Origin: Heliocidaris erythrogramma
Lineage: Eukaryota > Echinodermata > Echinoidea > Camarodonta > Echinometridae
DNA: 64,000 bases
Assembly: GCA_025617745.1 (NCBI GenBank)
Contig: CM046858.1
Coordinates: 27,219,453-27,283,452 of the forward strand
Reading direction: 5' to 3'
A program made the position numbers and the translations under genes. Under the pieces are notes generated by a model. The model saw nothing but the letters and a program-made list of their open reading frames with translations, did not search any database and was not told the DNA's origin. Shown here piece by piece: positions 47,791 to 60,573 of the stretch (positions within the stretch are counted from its first letter, which is position 1; the number at the start of each line of letters is the position of its first letter).

Positions 47791-50700
47791 AGAGAGAATA
47801 AGAGAGAGAGAGAGAGAGAGAAAGAGAGAAGTAGTTGTAGAAAGTAAACAAAAACATTTGTTTCATGGACAGTCATAGCTCATAACCTGGTCATAATGAT
47901 TAATATTAGAGTTAAGTGGAAAAGATGAAAGTAAGAACATAAAATGAGGGGCCAGTCGAGAGGTATCCTTATGAAGGAAGAGAAGAAATTGTCTTTGAGG
48001 TTATCTGGAGTTTAGGAAATAAATGGCCTGGCTGTAAAACTGTATTCCAAGAAAAACATTGTCATGAAGTAGCTTTCAATTGGTGATCATCCTATTGCAT
48101 AGAGAATCTTTATCTGTGTAATACCAAGATTCTGTGATAACTCCTTGGTAATACAAAGGTGCTTATACTAAATTTAATGTATATGTTCATTCCACACAAG
48201 ACACCAACACAGATATATGCACAGAGGACCAGTGGACAGTATACTGCATATTAGTTTCAAATACTCATGTAAGGCCGCCGTTAAACTGATACACACCTTC
48301 TTTCAAATGTGTATGCCTTTGCAATGTATATAACTTGTGCTCTGTGAGCTTTTTATCGTTCCATCATTAAAACAAAAGCAAATAAATCAGTTTAGGTTTC
48401 AAATTGTTTAACTTGAATTTGACAAAGCCCAAACCTAGCAAAGGTATTAACATCTGACCAAATATTGGAGCCCTGGTCTTTCTGTCTATTTCTCTCTTTA
48501 AAAAAAGTATTTCAAAGACTGATGATAATGATAATGCTAATGAAAAATAATTTGACATTTTTATTTGCTGGCTAAAAGAGGTTCACAAAAACAAATAGCC
48601 CTTGAACTAGTTCTACCATTTATTTTTATTTTTGTTTGTCCTTACCCCGTTTTTCCATCATCAATACCTATTCATATTTGACCTTGCGAAAATCTCAACC
48701 TTACCTGGGATTTTGCATTGCAATTCAGTTATGGATTGGATATAATGACTTTGTATAGAATCCCAACTGTGCCAACGATAAAAGAAATGACATTTTTTGC
48801 CTCAATGTTGAAGCTGGCCGATGTTCATGTTAATGAAAGTCGACTCATGTTTATCAGTGATTGGCAGTTTAATTACAGGGTAGATAAGATGAAAGATTCA
48901 TTGCACACTCTTGATTTATGTATGAATTGATAGTGGAGGGAGAGAGAGAGAGAGAGATAATGAAGTAGCTTATGATATACACATTTAAATTGATTTTCTA
49001 TCTTTTATTATGAGGATTACACATTCCCCACCACTAAGCTTGAATACAAATGATAATCTTAAATAAGTTTACAAGAGATATTTTGGGCATTCAATGGTTT
49101 GTTTTGGGGTTATTGTGAGTGTAAAATATCTTTAATGGGTGCATGAAGGTATTTTATATTTTTTCATCCTGTCAGTGCTGTTTTACCTCTCGGATATCTA
49201 ATCTTGTATCAAATATTATTTTCTACATTGTTTATGAATTCAAAACTGGTCAGTTTGTTCTTAACATCCATGATACTGAAAGGTGTAGCCCATCGTGAGA
49301 GAGGGGGATAGACTCTCTTCATGACTCCCCCCCCCCTTTCACTAATTGGTGTGGCTACGCCCCTCTTACCTGGATTCTCTAGGTTCAGTGCTGCAGTCAT
49401 GGCCTTGTATGCTTCCTTCACTGCTGTTGCTAACGAGGAACATAATGAGCATTTAATGATTCTGACAAGACTCTACAGTATCAACGTCCTCACTCCTGAC
49501 CTCGCAGATCAGTACATCTAGTCTACCGTAGTCTGTAGGGACAGAATCTATTTTGACACTTATCACAGTTCCATAAAGCCTTTGGTTGAGCCTAACTCCT
49601 GATGTGTCAAAAGCAGCTACAGTACAGGGTCTATGGAGTGCAGTCTCCATTTTAGTCTTACAGATCAGACCCTCTGTCATGCATTATCATAGATAGCACA
49701 TTGAGATTACATTTTTTTTCATTCTTGCTTTCCCTTTTATCAAGATATCAAACACACAAAATGAGCTCTAAAAGATATATATATTTTTCTGATTATAAAA
49801 TGCAGTTATGACCCAGTGGCTGTAGGCTATGTACATCAGGAAAAATAGAAATATAAACAAAATCGCAAAGATTAAAAAATATAAAAAGCCTAAGGCAATT
49901 TCACCAGCCCTGTGCTTCACCTATTGAAATGTATGAACATGGCCATGACATATTACATAATCCGAACATGATTTCTACATGCAAGACAATAGGGTATTGA
50001 TTTCTTGAAAGACTTTGTGATCATGTTTATAGAAAAAATGCAAAAGAGGATAGTATTTCCAGAGAGTATTTTTGTGATATTGTCCAAGCATTAAAAAGAC
50101 AGGAAGATATGATATATGAAAATAACAATAAGTATGACCTTCTCTCTCTCTCTCTCTCTCTCTGTCACTCCCTCTATCTCACTCTCTCCCTCTCTCTATC
50201 TCTTTCAGTAACAATAGACCATATGGCTTGGTCGACCTTACATTGCTTTTGAAGGATGGAAGCTGGTTTGTATAACCTACATATGTGTCTGCTGTGTCAT
50301 CTTTCACAATTCACTTGAAGTAGTGAAACCTGAGAAAAAAAACCAAGGAAAAAAAAAAAACAGTCATCATACATGCTTGATATATAAAATGACTATGAAT
50401 GCGTCTGTGTTTTTGAAAACAAAAGAGTTCTGTAATTCTTTTCAAATATGATGGTAGTGATATGTGATGGTATTTGCTGCATTTGCAAAATACATTTCCT
50501 TGAAATTTCTACCAAAAAAATGCACCACATGTATGCAAAAGCTTCTTTTCTTTCATGTTTGTGGTACTTCACGATTTGCTTTATATTTTGTATTTTAAGT
50601 GAACTGTTTAAAGTGACACAAAAGGGAACAGGATTGGTTAATGGATTCTGCCTCCATATAGATATTATTTGGCTCGTAAAAACTTGAAAACTCGCTTGAA

Positions 50701-52924
50701 ATAGCTCAAAAGGAGAGATTTCACTGTTGGTTTACTCATAGAGATCTCCGATCTGATCTGTTTTTGTGTTTAATGAATTACAATTGTGCAAGCCAACTTG
50801 GCTGCCATTACAGATTACAATTTCTGTTTTGCTATGGAATGGTAGATATTGGCCAAATATTGATTCCCTCTGAACAAAATGCATTCTCCATGATATGATA
50901 TAACCAAATGACCCTGAATCTAACCCAGTTTAATCTTTCTTGTACACACAAAATATGGATATTCCCAATACGGGAAATTATGATGGTAAAAGTGAACGAC
51001 GAAGAGAGAGGGGAGGAGAAACACAGAATGAAATATCCTTGTTTACAGCAGTTGTATAATATCTATATAGTTAGATTGAGGTCGTGGTAGTTTCACTGTA
51101 GATGGGGAATTTGTGCTCCTATTTAGAAAATTGCGGAAAGACGACAAGGTTTCCAAATACCACGATGCCGGAGCAGAGGAGCTGATTGGCGTCTTTGGGC
51201 ACCCTCGCTAGCCGGTTAGCGTCCTTGATATTAACGTTAATCAGGTCATGAAGGAGTTTATGGAGTCTGGTTCTGCCTAGATGGAGCTCATGCTTGGGCT
51301 TCAAGATGAAGATTGTGAGAGAAAGAAAGCGAGACAGACGGACAGACAGACAGAGAGAAATGGAAAGAGGGAGATTGACGGAAGAGATGGAAGGAGAGGG
51401 ACGAAGGCATAGAGAGAGAGACAGACAGACAGACAGAGACAGAGAGAGGGAGAGAGACAGCGAGAGAAGGGATAGAGATGGAGGAAGGTAGAGAAAGATG
51501 AAATAATAATGATGAGAGAGCGAGAGAGACAGAGAGAGAAGATGAGACCTTGTAATCAAAGAGACGGATAAGACAACTCATTTCTGCAGCAGAGTTTATT
51601 TCTAGGACAATTCAATTCGTGCCAGTCTGGAAACCAACTTAACCTGGGGGTATAGCATAACTAGACCGGGAGTACTATGAAATATGAATGCTCGAAAGAA
51701 AAACAAATGAATGCTTGCAAAACAAACTGATAAAATTGGTCTTAACCTTTATTAAATGCATGCACACCATCCAAATACATGTAGGACTATAAGCATTATG
51801 TTTTCGGGTTGTCCGTCTGTCCCGCTTTCTCGTTCTCACGATATCTTAAGAACCACATGAGATATGAACTTCAAACTTAGTGCAAGTATGTATCACCATA
51901 GGAAGACGATATTAGATATTAGGGTACGTAGGTCAAAGGTCACAGAGGTAAATTTCTGAAATTTAAGGTGTTATTAAATGAACCAATGTGAATGAAAATT
52001 TGCAAAATTTAACAGAAAAATTGCCAATTTGTACGTGAAAATAGTGATTATATATTTTTGGAAAAGCCCCTGGGATGGTAGGTGTCATTCATTGAAGATG
52101 AAAGCAAGCGATTTGGAGGAAGTAGACACTACATCATTAAAAACAACGATCATTACAGAAAGTGGTACAGAAATTACAGAAAGCTTATCCATTTCTTCTT
52201 GTCAGTAGAGAGATATTTTACTATGTTTATCAATTTCTTATAGAAGAGTGAGGGGGGGGGGGGGGGGGGGGGGAGGTTCTACAGAAAGAGCAAACTGAAA
52301 TAGTTATTATTAGTAATATTATTGTTGAAAATACATGTCTTAGAATATGTCAAACTCTACAAGTTGACAAAGATAAAGCTTTTATATAAGGCCAATGATC
52401 ACTTTTTTGTCACAAGATTAAAAGCCATGATAAACAATAATTATGGCCTTATTCCTACAAAATCACAAAACCTCTTGTAGCAACCATACAATAGTTCCTG
52501 TTACCTAAACTAAAAGAAAAGCAAAGCAACAATCTGCACTTATGGCTTCTTTCTTCTTTTTTTGATGACCAAATTGTATTTACAATTTACAATATTTCGC
52601 AATGATTTGAATCATAAGTATATTATGCTGGTTAAGACTTTTTCGTTCACTTATTTGGAAATCGTATGATTTATGCACCCATTCAACTATGTTATAAGAA
52701 AAAATTGAAGGTCCCCCAATGTGATTTGCTAAGCTATTTTCAATGGAAAGAGGCATAAATCAATGCCACTTACTGGGAACTATGATGAAGGCTTAAGGAA
52801 TGTTAGCAGGGTTACAAATGTTCTTTATGGGCCTAATCATGGATATGGTCTAATGTTAGTAAGTGACATAATGTGTAACCTTTATTTCACCTTACATCAT
52901 GTTATGTAGAAGTTACTGACAAAT
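47791..52924. other. Non-coding spacer upstream of the NR0B-like gene
   Basis: No supported exon. (GA)n at 47795-47829 and 48939-48957, poly-C near 49327, (CT)n at 50143-50162, and a large GA-rich block at 51310-51545 of GACAGACAGACAGA- and GAGAGAGA-type words that opens spurious frames. A G-run lies at 52252-52272. Confidence 0.5.
51310..51545. repeat. GA/GACA-rich low-complexity block
   Basis: A mixture of (GA)n, (GACA)n and GGAGAGGG words. Both strands stay open in some frames for this reason only. Confidence 0.9.
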
Positions 52925-53086
52925 TGGCCTTGGGAGTAAAAGAGAAAGAGAGAAAGAGAACAAAGCTCAGAGACTGACAATAGCTGTCATTACTCACTGA
53001 AGCTTTAAGCCCCGCCCCCTATATACTTTCTGGACCAATCAGGGTAGAGTTCACACATCCTGTAGCCCTTTCAAGGCCGGCCTTGA
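52925..53086 (+). promoter_or_regulatory. Candidate NR0B promoter with FTZ-F1/SF-1-type sites
   Basis: A GC-box-like GCCCCGCCCCC (53009-53019) lies next to TATATACT (53020-53027) and a CCAAT box (53035-53039). Three strand-specific matches to the FTZ-F1/SF-1/LRH-1 consensus YCAAGGYCR occur: CCAAGGCCA on minus at 52925-52933, and TCAAGGCCG on both strands within the palindrome TCAAGGCCGGCCTTGA at 53071-53086. In vertebrates SF-1/LRH-1 activate the DAX1 and SHP promoters through such sites. The promoter call is inferred from composition and position only. Confidence 0.5.
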
Positions 53087-53850
53087 GGCATCACTCAGCT
53101 GTGACCGTAGCCACACACAAGAGCCAGACACCGATCGCGCGCTCTGATTGGCCAGTTGCCATCCAGAGAATCAACAAACCCACATAGCACACAGGGCAAT
53201 GGCATCTGAGGGCAGTCAGCCAGCCAAGTCTCCTAATGTATTCTCAAGGTTCTTTGAGGAGACTGTGTGTGTGTGTGAGTGTGTGAACATGAGATATAGT
53301 GTTGTGACTCTGCAGTAGGCTTTCAGAGGCCACGCCTCCTTCACTTCTTCCTCTCACTCTCTCTCTCTCTCTCTCTCATTGCGTTGCAAGGGTTGAACTA
53401 TCTATATTCGAGAATGACATCCGAGGTTTTGATTAGTGTTGTGAAAGACACAGAGCTCACAAGAGACAGTTTGTTGTCCTCGCGGAATATAATATTGAGA
53501 GTTGTAAAAGCTACCGAGTGAATGGCTGGTGTTTAGCAGAGTCCTTCACATGGATGATATAGCTTATTGTAATTCAACTTTGTACCGGTTTACTTTAATA
53601 CAAGTGGATGTCATTTACATGAGATTGGCCTCAACTATTTTAAATTCAGGAGACTGTTTGGAGTGTTATACTACTTTCTAGATGAAGCTATTCCTTTGGG
53701 TCAATACCTATTGAATTTCCAAGGAGACAACAAGACACATTGAGCTGGTTCTAATACGAGTAGACAGTACTTAGTGGAATATCTTCACACCATTGACCGA
53801 AACGAGCTTTTTGGATGTTGTTTGCAACCGTTGCCCCCAGCTGCGAGAGA
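53050..53850 (+). other. Presumed 5' UTR of the NR0B-like gene
   Basis: If transcription starts ~30 bp after the TATA-like box, about 800 nt precede the ATG. It includes TG repeats near 53263-53285 and (CT)n near 53356-53379. A second inverted CCAAT (ATTGG, 53146-53150) might instead belong to a downstream promoter. The frame of exon 1 has a stop near 53794. Confidence 0.4.
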
Positions 53851-54300
53851 ATGCACCACATGTCTCAGACGCAGATTGAGAGCAGCAACCAGCCACTCAA
53901 TCTCAGTCACCCATCCAAACTCAAAGCCAAGCTGTCAGCCCGCCACCATCACGCCATGACCGCCACGGCCGCAGCCCGTTCCCGCTCCCGGTCCCCGTCG
54001 TCGCCCCCATCCTCCATCTCCTCCTCCTCCCCATCCTCCGTCACCAAGCCCAAAGCCAGACTGGGATCGCATCACCACCACCACCATCACCATCATCATC
54101 ATCATGATGACAAAGAACTCTCCTGCAGTTGCCCACAACTGGACTCGAAGAACACTATCCTTTACAGACTTCTGACGGAAGGCTACAACTACTGGACTCC
54201 TGTTTGTTGTATCGGAGGAAAATGCCATGATGGACATATTCTGGGACAAAGCAAGTTAAAAATCCTTTTGGAGGAAAGCAAGAGGCAAGCGGTGCAATAG
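53851..54300 (+). CDS. NR0B-like (DAX1/SHP family) first exon
   Basis: N-terminal part of an atypical nuclear receptor without a DNA-binding domain. From M1 (53851, A at -3; a weaker in-frame ATG lies at 53815) there is a Ser/Arg/Pro-rich region (~43-70), a 12-His tract (74-85), then a Cys-containing DAX1-like repeat: SCSCPQLDSKNTILYRLLTE with LYRLL (104-108, an LXXLL receptor-binding motif) followed by CCIGGKC. This resembles the repeats of DAX1 and the N terminus of SHP. The frame stops at 54298-54300. The true exon end may be an earlier weak donor (CAA|GTTAAA near 54255); a strong AG|GTAAGA at 54366 lies beyond the stop. The family binds and represses other nuclear receptors such as FTZ-F1/SF-1. 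The link to the terminal exon is inferred. Confidence 0.6.
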   Translation: MHHMSQTQIESSNQPLNLSHPSKLKAKLSARHHHAMTATAAARSRSRSPSSPPSSISSSSPSSVTKPKARLGSHHHHHHHHHHHHDDKELSCSCPQLDSKNTILYRLLTEGYNYWTPVCCIGGKCHDGHILGQSKLKILLEESKRQAVQ

Positions 54301-56106
54301 GGGCTGGTCAGTGTGGATTCCGTTGGGCTAGCGGCAATAAGTGATTTAGGACTATTTATTATTAGGTAAGAGAGTAGACATTTTCTCAAAAACTCAACAT
54401 TATTTACAATAAGCCAGAAATTGATTTGATTACTATCATTGGGGCCTATGTTTCTTTCAGTATAGTGTTCGTATATATATTAACTTCTCATAACTTCATT
54501 AGTCAATCGCTCTTTTAGTAATGAATCTGAATCCCTTGAAACATATCTGTATAATTGTAGACACATAATCCATATACATTGATTCAACAAACAGATTAAG
54601 ATGCTAATCCCTTGATCCATGACAGATTATGCTAATCCAAATTACTTTTCTCTTCCCCTAATCACATTTGATATTCTTAATCCATGGATTATCTGAACAG
54701 CTCATTTGATCAGGATTTTTCTATTAAAATCATGCGTCACATACCCTAATCCCAAGATTACGAAATTACACATTCGAGATCGAAGGACTCAAGTCAACAT
54801 CCCTCTCTCTATCAAAACTCAGAATTGAGTTTACTATTTGAAAGTTAAAAATCCAGTAATAATGGCTGGATTGATGAGTTATGTTTACTATTCAATCAGC
54901 ATACTACCAATTTTCCCCATTTTGTCCCCTATGCAACATGTTTTTACTGTACACTTTCCTTTATTAGTGAAGACTGTGCCTTCCATTACTTATATTTGAG
55001 AAATTATATTGTTCACCTAAAGTCCTAAGCCTACGGAATTACAATATATATTAGAAAATGGCCTATATCTGTATATGGAGATATCATTTTCTTGTTCCCC
55101 CAAACCACTGAAACTACAACTTGTAAGGTGCATATATGAAACGTGTGAAGATGCTATTTGTTTTTCACCAAAGCCATTGAAATACAAGGTGCATAGAAAG
55201 TGAAACCATGGAGATGTCATTTGTTGTTCTTCAAAATCCTTTAAATTACAAAGAGGTATATAGATATAAGATAAAACCTATGGAGAATTGGAGACGAATT
55301 CCCCGAACCGTTAAAAGTACAAAGTAATTAACAAATGAAACCAACAAAAGGAAAAGTAAAAGTAAAAGTAAATTTCGGCTAGTCATTGAATGTTGAAAGG
55401 TTCAATCCTGAGTCCTGTTATTCTGTCAAATTATGCTTGATAACTGCTGGAAGAAAATAATCTCTGGAAACCGAAAGGAAAATACACCTACCAAACATTT
55501 GCTGCCCACAACCAGACAACATGTATCTCTAACCAAATATCAGATATTACTGTATGGATGTTAGACCTCGCAATGGCTTCAAGCTGTCAAAGGCAGTTTG
55601 TTTTCAGTCATGGCTATTCATTTTGTCATCAAAAGTCATGAGTTCAGGGAGTTCTAAATTTAGCTATTGTACTTGGAAGCTATTTAATTTTAGTGCTGTC
55701 AGCTATGAGGAATTGAGTACTTCTTTTTTATTTCAATTTATTTGGGAAGATCATTGCCTTATGGGCTGTTGTTTTCACTGCTTCCTTACTAGTTTAATTG
55801 TGTTCACATTTGGCCTTATTTTATGCCCCTTCCATGTGAAATTACTCTTTGTTATTATTGCTGTTGTTTACAAGAGCTGAAAGAGCTTGTTTTTGGATTT
55901 TCTATAGGCCCCACATCACCAGTAAGATGTCAATGTATTTTTGTTTTTCTTTTAAGATTTCTAGAACTTCATCTTTCACTGCTCACTTTTATTTTTTTTC
56001 ACTGCCACATCCTCTGTTATTTTTGTAATCCAGCTGTAAGTGGATTTGACCATGGACTTTACCATATGCTGACCATTCAGTTGACCTCCTAGCTTTCTGC
56101 ATGCTC

Positions 56107-56140
56107 CCCCCCTCGCTCTCTCTTTCTCTTTCTCTGTCTC

Positions 56141-56213
<73 letters not shown>

Positions 56214-56220
56214 TTGTCTT
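56107..56220. repeat. (CT)n microsatellite, ~115 bp
   Basis: Mostly uninterrupted CT dinucleotides after poly-C. It is one of the longest pure tracts in the window. Confidence 0.95.
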
Positions 56221-56298
56221 TGTCTTTTAATCAAATTGTTTAAAAGCCGGAGATGTGTTTATTGTGTTGCTTATCTACTGAAGGTCTTTTCCTCTTTT

Positions 56299-56452
56299 GC
56301 AATGCAGCTGGTCAAGGTTGGTGAAAGTTAACCTCTTATTATTGCAGGGAGAAAAATGCTAATATTCTAATATGCTAATATTGCAATGCAGCTGGTCAAG
56401 GTTGGTGAAAGTTACCTCTTATTATTGCAGGGAGAAAAATGCCAATATTCAT
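56299..56452. repeat. 84-bp tandem duplication
   Basis: GCAATGCAGCTGGTCAAGGT at 56299 recurs at 56383 and is followed by matching sequence through GGGAGAAAAATG, with one missing A and one T-to-C change. AATATTCTAATATGCTAATA lies at the junction. Confidence 0.88.
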
Positions 56453-59400
56453 AATCAGTTATGCGGCCAAAAAATATTCTTGCCATTTCAAGAAATGACT
56501 TCCAAGCTTTAAACAGGGAGATAATATTGTAGGCATACTTTCTCATTCCCTTTCTCTTCCTTCAGTTTCTAACTTTCTTTTATGTCTGTCATGATTAAAG
56601 AACATGTACAGTTGTGGTTAACCCCTAAATCTTTAATGAGATTTCTTTGATTTTTTGTTAGTGTTGATGAATAAACAAAAATACACTTGCATTTCCAAGC
56701 TGATAATATATGTCTTTTTTAACCTTTAAACATGGAATATGAAACAAATGAGAGATAGAAATATCCCCCTGTTTGATATAAGTCATGTGTTCATTTGTAA
56801 TTCCTACATTATAACTGTGCTGTAGGCCTACGGTGCACACATTTTTAATATTTTGTGCATTTGTCTTTATCCAAATTGCAGTAAGGTTCTGTTGTGAGTT
56901 TTATCTGTATTTGAGTTTTTTGACATTTCTGTTCATGGTGACTTGCAGTTTCTGAGTATGTAATCTTGCCTTTAAAGCTTTATTTTTTCCATATCTCACT
57001 TTTTTCTAGTTACTATCTATGCCATTTATTTGAGTTATCATTTCGGCAGCAGGTGGGTGTGTTGCCGGCTTCTTGGTGACCTTCTCTTTATACCACTGTC
57101 ATTGTCCAAGCGTATACCTAGGCCTCGAAAAATTAATCCAATTACATGCTTTAACAGTCATTATGAGTAATGCTTTTTACGATCTTCCTGCTTTCAACTG
57201 CTTTCTCCATATCCCAAATAGATGATGAAATCAATAATCAATAACAAAAACAAAGTGAAAGGGGATGGATATAAGCGGATCCGAATCAAGTCATTTCACC
57301 CTGTATTAAGCAGAGTGACAGCACAACGCAAGGTCGTAACGCAATTGCGTCAAGACCAGCTCTGTCCGTTCTGTAATCTTTGAATGAAAAACAAGTCCGG
57401 TATTGATTCTCTGTAGCTGAAGCATGCACGGAGTGAAGCGTTTGCAATGATGATATCTCAAGCTTGGGTGGACTTTTCAGGTGTTTTACAAATGATGCAT
57501 TTAATGCCCTTCATGAGAAAGCAGACGATATCGTTATCATTTGCTTCTTGTTTCTACCATTCGTAGTAGACGGGGTATCCAGGATTTTGTGAAAAGGTGG
57601 GGGCTCTATTCCGTAAATTTACTCAATAATTATTCAGGGGGCAAAATTTTGTATTCTTGTATAGCGCATATTACAGATTTAACAGTGTCTATGTGTTTCC
57701 AAAGAGGTTGGGATTATAGGTTGGGATTATGGCCTGGGCTCCATGCAGCCTAGCTGCCCTGATGAAGGCGCTAAAGCATTCATGAGTAACTTCTTGTACC
57801 CACTTACGTTACCTGGGTCAAATGTGGCAAATGTTAATTAGTGTCTTGCCAAAGAACGTTAGTGCTGTAGCTGAAGCTGCTTCATCTCATTAATCTGTTG
57901 CTGAATAGATTCATGGCCAATCAATCTTCAGAAGACCTAGCTGGCTTCAGAAAAAAGAAAGTCTTCAGATTAATGAAAGATATTTCATAGAAACTCATTT
58001 TTGTGTAGCTCATGGGTGAAATTAACCTGAGAAAACTGACATTGTGGGACGTTGTCATCTGTATTTAATGAGAAAGTCAAAAATAAGTATAATTTCTTTC
58101 AAGATTGAAACCCTCGGTGGGAATATGTTTGAGTAGGCCAATCATACAGTCAACCAAAGCAAGTAAAGTTTTAATGAAAAATCTGACATTAAATATTGAA
58201 ATGAAGCACAGTTTATTAGGACTTTTTCTTTTCTTTTCTTGATATTTTTATCATAACTCCTTTTAAAGACCATCTTAAATTTGTGAAATTTAATTTTGAA
58301 ATGACTGATTTTCTAATGGAGCCATGCAAACAATTCAAGCAAGCTAATAGGCCTATTTATTTCTTTATATATTATCACGAACATTTTTTTCACACTATAT
58401 TTCTCCCAGAACCTAGTTCTCTGGAACTTCCATAGCTACCATGCAAACTGCTAAGCTGACTATATAGTGTAGCAGCTGGGAAACTTAGAGAGCCTTGGAA
58501 CAAGGACATCGATATCCAGTAGAAAAAAAAAATCATAACTATATTTAGATTAGCCTTCCTTCCTCTCACCTTGAAACAAAATTCAATGAATGCACGGAAA
58601 TTAATGGAAAACATCTCTTTTGATTAGAAAAAACAAGCTTTACGGTGATAAAAGTCATATATTATCCATAATCCCCCTTCATGTATCTCTGAAGTTGAAT
58701 GAGCAATCCTGTAAAGTGGCAATTAAGAATGTACTCTAGTTGTAACAGATTTTGCAGTGGTAAGCTCCAAATGAACATCCCAAAAAGGAAGAGAAATAGA
58801 TACTGTCCCCAGGGAATCTACAAAGAGCTCCAGTGAAGAAAATGTATTGTTTCTATGATCATGAATGTTCATGAATGTTCAATCATTCAAGGTGGATACA
58901 TGCATCATTTTCTATGTAGAGTACTGATAAATGAAATCCCACTCATCTCATCAACAACCAAAAAATGGGTTTGTAGGTTCAATGCCTTTTGAACAGGTGA
59001 ATGCATTGAAAATGTGATATTTATAAGCAAGCACATTCTGTGCTAAGAGCGGGGAAGCATGTATTGTGACTATGTGCTGCAATTTACAGGCTTGTTTTCT
59101 AGTTTAGGCCGAGTGTTTGATGTGAAAAGTTGGTTGAATAATTATTAGGCTTGGAATAGCAAGAGGCATAATTCAGTAAAAAAAAAATTCTGCTGAAAAC
59201 ACATATGGTCCTAAGATTTTGGCCTATATAGATATATTGGACTTTTTTTTCAAAATGTCATTATCATTTCATCATAGATAGTATTTAGTTGGCACGAACC
59301 CCATGTTATTTGTGGGTTTGAACTATCTGAATATTCAATATGTAGACTACTGTACATAAGTCATGTGCACGTTGAGTTCGTCTTATTTTAAGCAGACTTA

Positions 59401-60573
59401 GCAGAGCTCAACACTTAACAGTTTCTGGTCTACATGTACATGAGAAAAAAAATATGTAAATCCTTATAGGGGTTCAATGCATACTGCCACAAAAACTGTT
59501 ACTCAAGACCCCCCTGAAAAAATATATAATGTGAAGCCTTAAAAGTTATTTTTTCGAAGGGTGTTGAAAGAGAGTCTGGCTTTTAGACTATGATTATGAA
59601 GCAACCTTGTGGAGTGATTTATACTCATTTACATTACAGTAGATGTTAGCATTTGGCTCTGTTTACTAGTGAAATTAATTAATGCAGAGAGCGCTCCAAG
59701 GTTCCTTACAGCATGGCTTAATTCTGTGACCTTCCACAGCTTTTTTTTTTTGTCACACAATAAAAATCTCCTGGCATATTATTGATGTTTTCACATGAGT
59801 GAAGACCTTGCAAAGACAAAAGCCTGGTCAAGAGGTTAATTTTCCTTCTCAATTTAGTTTCAGTAATATGCAAGCCATGAGTTTAATAACAATCCCCCCT
59901 CCATCTCGTAAGGTAAATTGTTTCTTCATGTTTTTGTTGAAGAGTCGTTCAGACTAACGGAATTCGTTGTATAGTTGTACCAGAAAAGTGTGTAGCTACA
60001 TGATAAGTAATGAATTTTTTCATGTCAGAACGTTGTATTGTAAAACATGGTATTATGAAAGAGAGTTTTGAGCATCGTTTCAAACAAAAACTCTGTATAA
60101 GAATTGGGGTCCACCTGTAGTTTGTATTGTAAGTTTCTTGAGCAATACTTTTTTCACGAGTGTATGCCCCCTTCGCTGTACCATGATTCTTTTTACGACA
60201 ATTCTTCATACAATTTTCGTATAAATTTCCTCTCGTCTGAAGGGGCTAATGTCCATCTTGCGTTGGAAGATTACACTGTAGCTGGACTTCATGACTAACC
60301 TTGCAGCTTAAGACAATTATGTTTTGATGTGAATTTCAGTGGTTTCTTTTTATTCTGTGGCTAATTGACTGGATATGAATGACCTTTACTTGTCATTAGA
60401 GGGATAAAAGATGTTCCTCATTAGAGTGGACCCTCGCTGAGAGCTGTGATAAATCTTTGCCTTTTCAAGGCAAAAAATGCTTAATGAATTAATAAACATA
60501 GATTTAATGAAGCGAAGTGAAGCCCTGTTCTAAATCCTTTTGTCTTTTCCATCTTTTTGTCATTTTGCTGCAG

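Larger units (their letters stand above)
54301..60573 (+). other. Presumed intron(s) of the NR0B-like gene
   Basis: AT-rich, with no GC-rich coding-like block comparable to the two exons. I looked for the central LBD signature (a LPSF-like block followed by the CW-PL/LGLAQ-type helix) and did not find it on the plus strand. It contains a long (CT)n tract and an 84-bp tandem duplication. It ends in a TTTTTGTCATTTTGCTGCAG acceptor. Confidence 0.5.

Noticed and set aside
51119..51581. Minus-strand frames of 97-146 residues
   Set aside because: Pure product of the GA/GACA repeat. No non-repetitive protein-like part.
53935..54249. Minus-strand 104-residue frame with Met-Val and Gly runs
   Set aside because: Antisense shadow of the His-rich and Ser-rich receptor exon.
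55554..56092. 108- and 89-residue frames in the NR0B intron, tested as the missing LBD exon
   Set aside because: Hydrophobic, AT-rich, and lacking any LBD signature such as the W-containing helix 5 motif. No good acceptor at the start.
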